Part shown: in pieces, positions 27,532 to 36,057 of the stretch
How the letters are laid out: every line of letters starts with the position of its first letter
How positions within the stretch are numbered: position 1 is the first letter of the stretch
From: Haloferula helveola
GTDB taxonomy: Bacteria; Verrucomicrobiota; Verrucomicrobiia; Verrucomicrobiales; Akkermansiaceae
DNA: 64,000 nucleotides
Direction of reading: 5' to 3'
Assembly: GCF_037076345.1 (NCBI RefSeq)
Contig: NZ_AP024702.1
Span: forward strand, 1,798,001 to 1,862,000
Notes under the pieces: generated by a model
Told to the model about the DNA's origin: nothing
What the model saw: the letters and a program-made list of their open reading frames with translations, nothing else
Databases searched by the model: none
Position numbers and translations under genes: made by a program

Positions 27532-27990
27532 GTGAGCAGCCCCGTCCGCGTCGAACCGATCGCCCTGATGCCCACCCAGGCCGGCTGCGCCGTCTTTCTC
27601 GGCGATGGGGAAAAGGCGATCGTGTTCTACATCGACATCGCGATCGGATCGTCGATCAACGCGGTGCTCGCCGGGCAAACGCCTCCGCGCCCCCTGACCC
27701 ACGACCTGTTCGTTCACGCTCTGGAGGGATTCGGCGCCAAGGTCTCGCGGGCGGTGATCGTCGCGGTCGAGGAGGAGGTCTACTACGCGCGCCTGATTCT
27801 GGAGGCCGAAAACGAGATCATGGAGCGCAAGATCGTCGAGCTCGACGCCCGTCCGTCCGACTGCATCGCGCTGGCGGTGCGGGTCGGAGCGCCGGTCTAC
27901 GTGGTCGCCGAACTCTGGGAATCCCTTGAGGATATGACCCCCGTACTCGAAGAAATGCGTAAAAAGGGCATGAATCCGGGGCAAGAATAG
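27532..27990 (+). CDS. Bifunctional nuclease family protein (DUF151/BFN)
   Basis: A GTG at 27532 gives 152 aa beginning VSSPVRVEPIALMPTQ. The family core is clear: GCAVFLGDGEKAIVFYID, then PLTHDLFVHALEGFGAKVSR, then YYARLILEAEN and LDARPSDCIALAVRVGAPVY. DUF151 proteins have been reported with DNase and RNase activity. The frame is open further upstream, but that part overlaps recJ antisense and has no family similarity. The acyl-CoA desaturase follows 53 bp downstream. Confidence 0.88.
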   Translation: MSSPVRVEPIALMPTQAGCAVFLGDGEKAIVFYIDIAIGSSINAVLAGQTPPRPLTHDLFVHALEGFGAKVSRAVIVAVEEEVYYARLILEAENEIMERKIVELDARPSDCIALAVRVGAPVYVVAELWESLEDMTPVLEEMRKKGMNPGQE

Positions 27991-28043
27991 GGGTCTGCCC
28001 GGGATTGACCCCGGCGCTATCTGCGATTAAGGAACCCGCGCCC

Positions 28044-29165
28044 ATGAAATTGCGTATTCCCCGTGAGCGGGTCGATTGGATCAATACCGTCTTCCTGCTC
28101 ATCATCAGCCTTCTCGCTGTAATTGCGGCTCCGATCTACATCTGGCACTACGGTTTCGATGCGTTTCAGCTCGGAATGTTCCTGTTTTACGTGATCGCCA
28201 CAGGCATGAGCATCACGCTCGGCTACCACCGCCTGTTCTCGCACCTTTCCTTCAAGGCCAAGTGGCCGGTCCGGCTTTTCACCCTCGTTTTCGGCGCCTG
28301 CGCCTTCGAAAACTCGGTGATCAACTGGGTGTCCGACCACCGCCGCCACCACAAGCACACCGACCACGACGACGACCCCTACGACATCTCGAGGGGCTTC
28401 TTCTGGGCGCACATCGGGTGGATCCTTTTCAAGACCCTGCCGGAGCCGCCGCTCGACAATGTCGCCGACCTCCGCAAGTCGAAGCTCGTGATGTGGCAGC
28501 ACAAGTGGGACAAGGTGATCGCACTGACCGTGGGCCTGCTGCTCCCCGCCTTGCTCGGCTACCTCCACAGCGGCCCGACCGGCGCGCTCGGCGGCTTCCT
28601 CCTCGCGGGCGTGCTCCGCGTGTTCGTCGTCCAGCAGTGCACCTTCTTCATCAACTCGCTGTGCCACACCATCGGCCGCCAGCCGTACTCGACCAAGTGC
28701 AGCGCCCGCGACAGCTTCGTGATGTCGCTCGTCACCTTCGGCGAGGGCTACCACAACTATCACCACGAGTTTCAGCACGACTACCGCAACGGCGTGAAGC
28801 CGTGGAATTTCGACCCGACCAAGTGGGCGATCTGGTGCCTGTCGAAAGTCGGCCTCGCCAGCGACCTGCGACGCGTCCCGAACAGCCGCGTGCTGCTTGC
28901 CGAAATCACCGAAGCACGCCGCAAGGCGGAAGCGGAACTGGCCCGCATCGCCGAGTCCCACGACGCCGCTTGGCGCGAGTCGGCCAGCGAGGCGATCCAC
29001 CACCTCCTCGAGCGCCTCAGCGCGACCTACCACGAGCTGGAGCAGGCGATCGCCAACAAGGTGAAGCTGTCGCGTGAAGCCCTCGGTCGCTGGAGCGACG
29101 AGACCCGCGAAGTGATGCGCCACCTTGGCGAGATCCGCGCGCTGCGTCTGCCGAGCTTCGCCTGA
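28044..29165 (+). CDS. Membrane fatty-acid (acyl-CoA type) desaturase with a helical C-terminal extension
   Basis: The 373-aa protein carries the three di-iron histidine boxes of the family: HRLFSH (62-67), HRRHHKH (99-105) and HNYHH (237-241), with about four membrane helices around them. It would introduce a delta-9-type double bond into an acyl chain in the membrane. The catalytic part ends near residue 290; the last 85 residues form a charged, probably coiled-coil tail (EARRKAEAELARIAESHDAA) not typical of the minimal enzyme. The start MKLRIPRERVDW is preferred over one 39 bp upstream because it aligns with family starts. Confidence 0.93.
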   Translation: MKLRIPRERVDWINTVFLLIISLLAVIAAPIYIWHYGFDAFQLGMFLFYVIATGMSITLGYHRLFSHLSFKAKWPVRLFTLVFGACAFENSVINWVSDHRRHHKHTDHDDDPYDISRGFFWAHIGWILFKTLPEPPLDNVADLRKSKLVMWQHKWDKVIALTVGLLLPALLGYLHSGPTGALGGFLLAGVLRVFVVQQCTFFINSLCHTIGRQPYSTKCSARDSFVMSLVTFGEGYHNYHHEFQHDYRNGVKPWNFDPTKWAIWCLSKVGLASDLRRVPNSRVLLAEITEARRKAEAELARIAESHDAAWRESASEAIHHLLERLSATYHELEQAIANKVKLSREALGRWSDETREVMRHLGEIRALRLPSFA

Positions 29166-29245
29166 CCGGCGGAGCTCCCGCTTACAAAGCCACGGCGGCT
29201 TTCCCATTTCCCTGCCCCGGCATCGGAGGCAGGCTGTGCGGCATC

Positions 29246-29848
29246 ATGAGCGAAGCCATCGCCATCCTTGCCGGCATCGGACTGGCCGCGGCCTGCGGCT
29301 TCCGCGTCTTCCTGCCGTTGTTCATCGCCAGCCTGGCGGTGCAGACCGGCGTCGACGGCGTCGGAGGCTTCGAACTCCGCTCGCTCCTCGGTGACTCGCT
29401 GCCGTGGCTCGGGACCATGCCGGTCACGATCGCTTTCGGTGTGGCAACCGTTTTGGAAGTCGGCGCCTACTACATCCCCTGGCTCGACAACGCCCTCGAC
29501 ACCGTCTCGACCCCCGCCGCGATGATCGCCGGGACGCTGGTCGCCTTCGCGTTCTTTCCGGGGATCATGGACGACGGCTACCTGAAGTGGGCCATCGCCG
29601 CGATCGCCGGTGGCGGAACCGCCGGAGTGGTCCAAGGCGGCTCCGTGGCCGCACGGGGCACCTCCAGCGCCACCACCGGGGGCTTCGGCAACGTGGTGGT
29701 CGCCACCACCGAGTTGATCGGCTCGGTCGTCACTTCGATCCTCGCCGTCTTCCTACCGCTGATCGCGGGCCTCCTCGCCATCGCGCTCTGCGCGATCGTG
29801 ATCACCGCCTTCGTCCGCATCCGGCGCCGCATCCGCGCCAAAGCCTGA
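29246..29848 (+). CDS. DUF4126 membrane protein
   Basis: The 200-aa protein has about five hydrophobic helices and the family pattern ILAGIGLAAACGFRVFLPLF near the start, VLEVGAYYIPWLDNALDTVS in the middle and a basic tail FVRIRRRIRAKA. The function of DUF4126 is unknown. It follows the desaturase by 80 bp on the same strand and may be co-transcribed. Confidence 0.85.
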   Translation: MSEAIAILAGIGLAAACGFRVFLPLFIASLAVQTGVDGVGGFELRSLLGDSLPWLGTMPVTIAFGVATVLEVGAYYIPWLDNALDTVSTPAAMIAGTLVAFAFFPGIMDDGYLKWAIAAIAGGGTAGVVQGGSVAARGTSSATTGGFGNVVVATTELIGSVVTSILAVFLPLIAGLLAIALCAIVITAFVRIRRRIRAKA

Positions 29849-29858
29849 GGCCGCAGGC

Positions 29859-29962
29859 GGACCGCGCGAGCCCACTCGCGCCCCGAAACCTCGGGCATTT
29901 GGCGTTGGCGTTGGCGGCGCGCGTTCCCCAAGCACCGGGGCGCGAGTGGGCTCGCGCGGTCC
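29859..29962. repeat. Perfect 27-bp inverted repeat with 50-bp spacer
   Basis: Left arm 29859-29885 and right arm 29936-29962 are exact reverse complements (core CGCGAGCCCACTCGCGCC). The spacer contains GGCGTTGGCGTTGGCGG. There is no run of T, so it is not a typical Rho-independent terminator, and it may be a dispersed REP-like pair. It lies between the DUF4126 gene and the sulfatase. Confidence 0.8.
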
Positions 29963-30036
29963 AAAACCAACATTCCCGGAACAAGCCGGCCGATGACAAA
30001 ATCCGAGGTTAAGAATCTTCCAACAGGGAACGTTTC

Positions 30037-30044
30037 TTATAAAC
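30037..30044 (+). promoter_or_regulatory. Possible -10 element TTATAAAC before the sulfatase gene
   Basis: An AT-rich TTATAAAC stands out in GC-rich surroundings 13 bp before the sulfatase ATG. The same octamer occurs at 33903-33910, before the sialate O-acetylesterase-type gene. The leader would be very short and no confident -35 is visible. Confidence 0.25.
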
Positions 30045-30057
30045 CAACCTCAAACCC

Positions 30058-31500
30058 ATGCGCCTACTGCTTCTGATGGCTCTGGCCCCGTTCCTCGCGG
30101 CGGCCGAAAAGCCCAATCTGATCGTGATCTTCACCGACGACCTCGGCTACGCCGATCTCGGCTGCCAAGGTCAGGAGAAGGACGTTCGAACTCCCAATCT
30201 CGACCGCTTCGCCGCCGAAGGCCTGCGCTGCACGGCGGGCTACGTCACGGCCCCCCAGTGCTCCCCTTCCCGGGCCGGGCTGATCACCGGCCGCTACCAG
30301 CAGCGGATGGGCATCGACTCGATTCCCGACATCCCGCTGCCGCTTGAGGAGGTGACGATCGCCGAAATGCTCCGCCCGGCGGGCTACGCCACCGGGATGG
30401 TCGGCAAGTGGCACCTCGAACCGAACGCGGTCTGCCTGAAATGGGCCGCCAAGCACCGACCGAACCTCAAACCGACCGGCAAGCGCCGGATCAACATCCC
30501 GCAGTCGGACCGGATCGCCCACTTCCCCGCCAAGCAGGGATTCAGCGACCACTTCACCGGCGAGATGAACCAGTTCTACGCCAACTACGAGCTGACCGGT
30601 CAGGACCGGAAGCCGGGGTTCATCCAAAAGCCGGGCTTCCGTATCGATCTGCAGACGGAAGGCGCGCTCGCCTTCATCCGTCGCCACAGGTCGGCCCCCT
30701 TCTTCCTCTACCTCTGCTACTACGCTCCCCATACTCCGCTCGAACTGGCCAAGCCCTACGTCAACGAATTCCCGGAAGACATGCCGGTCCGCCGTCGGGC
30801 CGGGCTCTCGATGATCCGCGGCGTCGACCACGGCGTCGGCCGGATCATGGAGCTGCTCAAGGAGCTCGGCATCGATGACGACACGCTCGTGATCTTCACC
30901 AGCGACAACGGCGCGCCGATCAAGAACCGGAAGGACACTCCGATCACCACCGATGCCGGTGGCTGGGACGGATCGCTGAACACCCCGTGGGTCGGCGAGA
31001 AGGGCATGCTCAGCGAGGGAGGAATCCGCGTCCCGTTCCTCGTCCGCTGGCCGGGCAAGGTTCCGGCCGGAAGTGTCAGCGACACTCCAGTCTCAACTTT
31101 GGACATCGCACCGACTGCATTGGAGGTCGCGGGACTCGATGCACGCGACAACCTCGACGGCCGATCACTGATGCCGATGCTCGAAAAGCCGGCCGAAGCG
31201 CAACCCGAGCGTACGCTTCACTGGCGGTTCTGGAACCAGATTGCCTGCCGCCGCGGGAAGTGGAAGTATCTCTCGGTCAATGCCGAGAAGGAGTTCCTGT
31301 TCGATATGGAATCCGACGCTCACGAAACCCGCGATCTCTCCGAAACCCACCCCGAAGTCCTCAAAAGCCTGCGCAACGAATCGAACGCGTGGGCGGCCGA
31401 ACTGAAACCGCCCGGCCCTCCGCCCGGCCGCGCCAATCCACAGGAGAAGCGTTGGTATCAGGAATACTTCAACGTCGAATTGGAAGGAACCTCCCCATGA
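30058..31500 (+). CDS. Secreted type I sulfatase
   Basis: The 480-aa protein has a signal peptide (MRLLLLMALAPFLAAAEKP) and the sulfatase fold: metal-binding FTDDLGYADLG, the formylglycine signature CSPSRAG with Cys68 as the residue converted to formylglycine, GKWHL, and the C-terminal FTSDNGAP. It should hydrolyse a sulfate ester of a polysaccharide in the periplasm or outside the cell. Its stop overlaps the start of the next gene (ATGA), which encodes an alpha-L-rhamnosidase-type enzyme. The substrate is therefore likely a sulfated, rhamnose-containing glycan such as ulvan. The sulfatase-maturing enzyme is not in the window. Confidence 0.94.
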   Translation: MRLLLLMALAPFLAAAEKPNLIVIFTDDLGYADLGCQGQEKDVRTPNLDRFAAEGLRCTAGYVTAPQCSPSRAGLITGRYQQRMGIDSIPDIPLPLEEVTIAEMLRPAGYATGMVGKWHLEPNAVCLKWAAKHRPNLKPTGKRRINIPQSDRIAHFPAKQGFSDHFTGEMNQFYANYELTGQDRKPGFIQKPGFRIDLQTEGALAFIRRHRSAPFFLYLCYYAPHTPLELAKPYVNEFPEDMPVRRRAGLSMIRGVDHGVGRIMELLKELGIDDDTLVIFTSDNGAPIKNRKDTPITTDAGGWDGSLNTPWVGEKGMLSEGGIRVPFLVRWPGKVPAGSVSDTPVSTLDIAPTALEVAGLDARDNLDGRSLMPMLEKPAEAQPERTLHWRFWNQIACRRGKWKYLSVNAEKEFLFDMESDAHETRDLSETHPEVLKSLRNESNAWAAELKPPGPPPGRANPQEKRWYQEYFNVELEGTSP

Positions 31501-33212
31501 AAACCCTGCTCCTCTGCTGCCTCGCCATCTCAACCGTCCTCTCCGCCCAAGGCCCGCCGCCGACGGCCGAGAAGTCTCCGCTTTCCCATCACTTCATCGC
31601 CCCCACCCGGATTGTCTGGACAGCGGAAAAGGGCGTGCAGCACGCCGACAGCTTGCTCAAACCCGCGCCCGGACAAGCGACCCTGACCAACCCGATTCCA
31701 CCCGCGGTGCTCGAAGCCGGCGAAGGCTCAGGCGCCATCGTCCTCGATTTCGGAACCGAGATCTCGGGCTACCTCGAACTCTTCACGCCCATCTCCGAGG
31801 GCAAGACGCCGCCCAAGGCGCGGATCCGCTTCGGCGAGTCGGTTTCGGAAACGATGGCCGACATCGATCACAAGGGTGCGCAGAACGACCACGCCCTGCG
31901 CGACCAGATCGTAAGCCTGCCGTGGCTCGGCAAGAAGATGGTCGGCCCGTCGGGTTTCCGTTTTGTCCGGATCGACGCGACGGATCCGAAACATCCGGTC
32001 CGCTTGTCGCAGGTCCGTGCGGTGCTCCAAATACGAGATGTGCCGTATTTGGGATCGTTCAAATGCGACGACGAAAGGATCAACCGGATCTGGAAGACCG
32101 GCGCCTGGACGGTTCACCTCAACATGCAGGACTACCTGTGGGACGGCATCAAACGCGACCGACTCGTCTGGCTCGGCGACATGCACCCGGAAGTCTCGGT
32201 GATCGGCGCGGTCTTCGGTCATAACGAGGTGGTGCCGGAGAGCCTCGATCTCATCCGGGACATCACCCCGCCGACCCAGTGGATGAACGGGATCAGCTCC
32301 TACTCGATGTGGTGGATCATTCTCCATGAGGACTGGTACCGGATGCACGGCAATCTCGACTACCTTCGCGAGCAAAAGGACTACCTGCAGGCGCTTCTTC
32401 CGCGTCTGGCGGGTTTCGTCGCCGAGGACGGGCGCGAGACGCTCGACGGGATGCGCTTCCTCGACTGGCCGACTTTCGAGAACAAGACCGCCGTACACGA
32501 AGGCCTGCAGGCGATGATGGTGATGACGATGGAGAGCGGTGCCCGCCTGATGAAGCTTCTCGACGACCCGCAGACGGCGAAGGTCTGCGAGGACGCGGTC
32601 GCCAAGCTGCGCAAGCACGTCCCGGAGAAGAGCGGCCGCAAGTCGCCTGCCGCGCTGTGCGCACTGGCCGGCCTGCGGGATTCCGCCGAGGTCGCCACGG
32701 CGCTCAAGGACGGCGGACCGAAGGACCTCTCGACCTTCTACGGCTACTACGTGATCCGCGCGCTCGGAGAGGCCGGGGAAACCGACGCCGCCCTCGACCT
32801 GATCAGCCGCTACTGGGGTGGCATGCTCGACTTCGGCGCCACCACCTTTTGGGAAGACTTCGACCTCGCGTGGACCGAAAACGCGGGGCGCATCGACGAG
32901 CCTGTCCCGCCGGGCAAGAAGGACCTGCACGGCGATTTCGGCGCCCACTGCTACATTGGCTTCCGCCACAGCTTCTGCCACGGCTGGGCCGGTGGCCCGA
33001 CCGCCTTTCTCAGCCATCACGTGCTCGGCGTCGAGGCCGCAGCACCCGGCTTCGCCAAAGTCCGCATCAACCCCCGGCTCGGCGAGCTGAAATGGGCCGA
33101 GGGCACCTACCCGACCCCCAAGGGCGTGATCAAGCTGCGACACGAACGCCAGGCGGACGGCTCGATCCGGAGTGACATCGAACTGCCCGACGGCATCGAA
33201 CAGGTCGACTGA
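31497..33212 (+). CDS. Secreted alpha-L-rhamnosidase-type glycoside hydrolase (GH78-like)
   Basis: The ATG at 31497 overlaps the sulfatase stop and begins with a signal peptide (MKTLLLCCLAISTVLSAQ), giving 571 aa. An N-terminal beta domain (VLDFGTEISGYLELFTP, RIRFGES) precedes an alpha/alpha-barrel with the typical DGIKRDRLVWLGDMHPE segment holding candidate acidic catalytic residues, then GISSYSMWWIILHEDWY, and a C-terminal domain with GHCHGW-like SFCHGWAGGP. This is the arrangement of short rhamnosidases found in polysaccharide-utilisation loci. Rhamnose specificity is inferred from the family and neighbour. Confidence 0.88.
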   Translation: MKTLLLCCLAISTVLSAQGPPPTAEKSPLSHHFIAPTRIVWTAEKGVQHADSLLKPAPGQATLTNPIPPAVLEAGEGSGAIVLDFGTEISGYLELFTPISEGKTPPKARIRFGESVSETMADIDHKGAQNDHALRDQIVSLPWLGKKMVGPSGFRFVRIDATDPKHPVRLSQVRAVLQIRDVPYLGSFKCDDERINRIWKTGAWTVHLNMQDYLWDGIKRDRLVWLGDMHPEVSVIGAVFGHNEVVPESLDLIRDITPPTQWMNGISSYSMWWIILHEDWYRMHGNLDYLREQKDYLQALLPRLAGFVAEDGRETLDGMRFLDWPTFENKTAVHEGLQAMMVMTMESGARLMKLLDDPQTAKVCEDAVAKLRKHVPEKSGRKSPAALCALAGLRDSAEVATALKDGGPKDLSTFYGYYVIRALGEAGETDAALDLISRYWGGMLDFGATTFWEDFDLAWTENAGRIDEPVPPGKKDLHGDFGAHCYIGFRHSFCHGWAGGPTAFLSHHVLGVEAAAPGFAKVRINPRLGELKWAEGTYPTPKGVIKLRHERQADGSIRSDIELPDGIEQVD

Positions 33213-33217
33213 TCCAA

Positions 33218-33250
33218 GGTAGGGACAGGCGCCCTCGCCTGTCCGCCGCC
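33218..33250 (+). repeat. GTAG-type REP-like palindrome between convergent genes
   Basis: GGTAGGG is followed by a 9-bp perfect stem (GGACAGGCG / CGCCTGTCC) with a 4-nt loop and GCCGCC. Related copies at 53409 and 56939 keep the GGTAGG core and loop, while both arms of the stem change together. It lies in the 42-bp gap between the rhamnosidase and the YdjM-like gene and could also act as a bidirectional transcription stop. Confidence 0.65.
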
Positions 33251-33254
33251 CCAT

Positions 33255-33749
33255 CTACGACTCCCCGACCTCACCCAACGGCTCCCCGGCGGCGCGCGCC
33301 CTCGACTTCCTCCACCGGGGAATCGCCCGGAACACGAAGTAGGTCGTCAGCACCAACACGATATCGATCGGCGTCCAATAGATCGGCGGCACCCAGTACT
33401 TTCCCCAGATCCCGTCCGCGACCGGATACAGCCAGTTGATCCCGCCCGCGATGGCATCGCAGAACAGGTGCAGCAGGTAGGCCAGCGAGCACGCGATCGC
33501 CAGCCGCCAACCCAGCCACCCTCGGCTGAGCGGCACGGCCACCATCAATGCCAGCGTGAACCCACCCCAAGCGGGAAGGCCGTGCGACCAGCTCGTCATG
33601 CGGGCATCGAGGCTGAGGTGCGGACAAAGCAGATCCGGCAGGGCGCCGAACAGGCCGACCAGCCACAGCTTTCGCCGAGCGACCCACTTCGACCGCCCGA
33701 GAGCGTGGACGATCAACAGCGGGGCGAGGGCGTGGGTGGCGGTGTTCAT
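33255..33749 (-). CDS. YdjM-type metal-dependent hydrolase family membrane protein
   Basis: The start MNTATHALAPLLIV gives 164 aa; ATGs at 33761 and 33785 are also possible, and the AAGGAG just before 33749 is too close to act for that start. Several hydrophobic helices alternate with the conserved polar signatures ATHALAPLL, GLFGALPDLLCPHLS and HLFCDAIAGG, which place it in the YdjM/LexA-regulated membrane hydrolase family (His and Asp ligands). It is convergent with the rhamnosidase and its role is unknown. Confidence 0.75.
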   Translation of the reverse strand: MNTATHALAPLLIVHALGRSKWVARRKLWLVGLFGALPDLLCPHLSLDARMTSWSHGLPAWGGFTLALMVAVPLSRGWLGWRLAIACSLAYLLHLFCDAIAGGINWLYPVADGIWGKYWVPPIYWTPIDIVLVLTTYFVFRAIPRWRKSRARAAGEPLGEVGES

Positions 33750-33902
33750 CTCCTTACGCATGGCCCGGTTCTGGGGCAGAACCATGAAGAACCGGTGAAA
33801 TCGCTCCGGACGCCGACTCCCGGAGCTCCCAAGTGACGGAAAAAGCGGGCCCTTTCGCCCATCTGCGTCGAAGATTCTGTGAGATGCGGCATTCCGGCAG
33901 CG

Positions 33903-33910
33903 TTATAAAC
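33903..33910 (+). promoter_or_regulatory. Possible -10 element TTATAAAC
   Basis: The same octamer as at 30037-30044, again upstream of a secreted esterase or sulfatase gene, 23 bp before its ATG. Only the repetition and AT content support it. Confidence 0.25.
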
Positions 33911-33933
33911 TGATCCTCTCACCACGAACGACC

Positions 33934-35139
33934 ATGAGAAAACCCCACACGAACCGCCTTGTCGCCACCGCCGCCCTCGGCTCCATGCTTTTCCTCGCCG
34001 CGCAAGCGCGCACCTGGACCAGTGCCGACGGCGGCCGAACTTTCGAGGGAGAACTCGAGTCCTACGACGAATCCACCGGCATGGTGGAGGTGAAGTCGAA
34101 GGGCAAGACGATGAAGTTCAATCAGGAGGTCCTTTCCGAGGATGACATCGCGTGGCTCAAGGAGAACGGCAAACCGGCCGCCGCCAGCGGCGGAAGCGGA
34201 GGTCCGGAAGTCGGGGAGCTTCCCGACGTCCTCCCGGATCCGGACGGCAAGGAAGCCGACATGAGCAAGCCGGTCCAGGTCTTCATCATGATGGGCCAGT
34301 CGAACATGCTGGGCTTCGGGAATGCAGGCCAACTCAAGGGGATCGCCGCCGAAAAATATCCCTACGTTGTCGACGATGAAGGCAACTGGAACGTCCGGAA
34401 GGATGTCCGCAACGTGTTCTTCTGCATGGCGAAGCTGAAACACAACGACTGGCTGACTGCTGAAAACGGGAACGGCAGCGGGAAATTCGGCCCGGAAATC
34501 GGCATCGGGAATTATCTGGGCGAAGCGATCGATGCTCCGGTGATGATCCTGAAGTCATGTGTCGGCAACCGTGCCCTGGGCTGGGACCTGCTGCCACCGA
34601 GCGCGGATGGCACGGGATCCAAAGGACAATCGTATCAAGGCGACTCGGAGAGCTCGAATCGGAAAGTCAGTGAAGAAGTCAAAGCGAAGAACGGGTGGTA
34701 CGCAGGCCTGCAGTATGACCAAGACGTGGGCGCCGCCCAGGAGGCTCTGAAAAACCTCTCTACCTACTATCCAGGCGCCACCGAATACGAAGTCGCCGGA
34801 TTCTTCTGGTGGCAGGGAAATGCCGAGAAAGGCAAAGGGAACGTGGAGACTTATGACAAGAACCTCGCCTATCTCTTCAATGACCTGAGGAAGGACTTCA
34901 ACGCGCCCAACGCAAAGTTTGTCTGCGCCACATTGGGGGAACACGACAAGACCGCCACACTCTCCCAGAAGATGTTCGATTTCGCGGCTCTTCCGGAATT
35001 CGAAGATCAGGCCGCGGTGTTCTACTCGAAGCCTGTCGCCAAGGGAGGCAGCGGCGGACACTACGGTGGCGATGCCGATACCTACATGGGCGTCGGAGAA
35101 GGAATGGGCAAACTGATGGTCGAACTGCTGGCGAAGTAA
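33934..35139 (+). CDS. Secreted sialate O-acetylesterase-type (SASA domain) carbohydrate esterase
   Basis: The 401-aa protein has a signal peptide (MRKPHTNRLVATAALGSMLFLAAQA). A small SHD1-like domain follows (RTWTSADGGRTFEGELESYD ... FNQEVLSEDDIAWL, about 27-77), which is common in Verrucomicrobiota and Planctomycetota secreted enzymes. A Gly/Pro linker leads to the SGNH-type esterase with FIMMGQSNMLGFG (nucleophile Ser123) and FFWWQGNAE in the middle. It probably removes acetyl groups from a glycan; the true substrate is unknown. The gene is monocistronic and converges on folP. Confidence 0.88.
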   Translation: MRKPHTNRLVATAALGSMLFLAAQARTWTSADGGRTFEGELESYDESTGMVEVKSKGKTMKFNQEVLSEDDIAWLKENGKPAAASGGSGGPEVGELPDVLPDPDGKEADMSKPVQVFIMMGQSNMLGFGNAGQLKGIAAEKYPYVVDDEGNWNVRKDVRNVFFCMAKLKHNDWLTAENGNGSGKFGPEIGIGNYLGEAIDAPVMILKSCVGNRALGWDLLPPSADGTGSKGQSYQGDSESSNRKVSEEVKAKNGWYAGLQYDQDVGAAQEALKNLSTYYPGATEYEVAGFFWWQGNAEKGKGNVETYDKNLAYLFNDLRKDFNAPNAKFVCATLGEHDKTATLSQKMFDFAALPEFEDQAAVFYSKPVAKGGSGGHYGGDADTYMGVGEGMGKLMVELLAK

Positions 35140-35160
35140 CCAACGACGAACCGGACCGGA

Positions 35161-35997
35161 TCAGACCCCGTTGAGGATCGCCTCGACCATCCTCAGCGCC
35201 TCGCGGTTCGGTCGGACGTCGTGGACCCGGTGAACGCGCGCCCCGCTCTCGCGGGCCCACGCGGTGAGGGCGACCGTCGGCCACTCGCGATCCGACAACT
35301 CGTCGCTTTCGAGCAGGCGCCCGATGAAGCTCTTGCGCGAAACGCCGATCAGCAGGGGGCGACCTTCGACTTCCAATTCCGGCAGGCCCCGTAGCAACGC
35401 GAGGTTGTGCTCGAGCGTCTTGCCGAAGCCGATTCCGGGGTCGAAGCAGATGGCTTCCGCATCGATGCCGGCGGCGGTGAGAGAGGCGTAACGTTCCTCA
35501 AAAAACCCGCGCACCTCGGCAACCACATCCCCGTATTCCGGAGCTGCCTGCATCGTCCGCGGCTCGCCGCGCATGTGCATCGCCACCACACCGCAGCGCA
35601 TCCCCGCGCAGAGCTCGACCATCGCCGGGTCCCGCAGGCCCGCGACGTCATTGACGATGTCGGCACCGGCCTCGAGCGCGGCCAGTGCGACCCGCGACTT
35701 CATCGTGTCGATCGAGATCAGGCCATCCCACTCGGCCCGCAGCGCCTGGATCACCGGGCGGACGCGGGCCGATTCGTCTTCGGCGGAAACCGGCTCCGCA
35801 CCCGGCCGGGTCGACTCGCCACCGACGTCGATGATGTCCGCCCCGTCGGCGATCATCCGCCGCGCCTGCTCCAGCGCCGCCGCGGGCGCATCGTGCCGGC
35901 CGCCGTCGGAAAACGAGTCCGGCGTGACATTGAGAATCCCCATAATCAGGCCCCTGCGGCTGAGATCATGGCTCGAACGTCGGGTTTTCCAGCGCAT
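35161..35997 (-). CDS. folP: Dihydropteroate synthase
   Basis: The 278-aa TIM-barrel enzyme joins p-aminobenzoate to dihydropterin pyrophosphate in folate synthesis and is the sulfonamide target. Motifs are MGILNVTPDSFSDGG, DIIDVGGESTRPGA, ISIDTMKSRVA, VNDVAGLRDP, CFDPGIGFGKTLEHN and LIGVSRKSFIG. The start MRWKTRRSSHDL is chosen because the frame further upstream overlaps the divergent secreted-protein gene and has no similarity. There are 60 bp between it and that gene. Confidence 0.95.
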   Translation of the reverse strand: MRWKTRRSSHDLSRRGLIMGILNVTPDSFSDGGRHDAPAAALEQARRMIADGADIIDVGGESTRPGAEPVSAEDESARVRPVIQALRAEWDGLISIDTMKSRVALAALEAGADIVNDVAGLRDPAMVELCAGMRCGVVAMHMRGEPRTMQAAPEYGDVVAEVRGFFEERYASLTAAGIDAEAICFDPGIGFGKTLEHNLALLRGLPELEVEGRPLLIGVSRKSFIGRLLESDELSDREWPTVALTAWARESGARVHRVHDVRPNREALRMVEAILNGV

Positions 35998-36057
35998 CGC
36001 GATGCCCCAAAATGGCGCCTTGATCCCCCATTCGCCAAGTCCTACTGTCCGCCGCCC

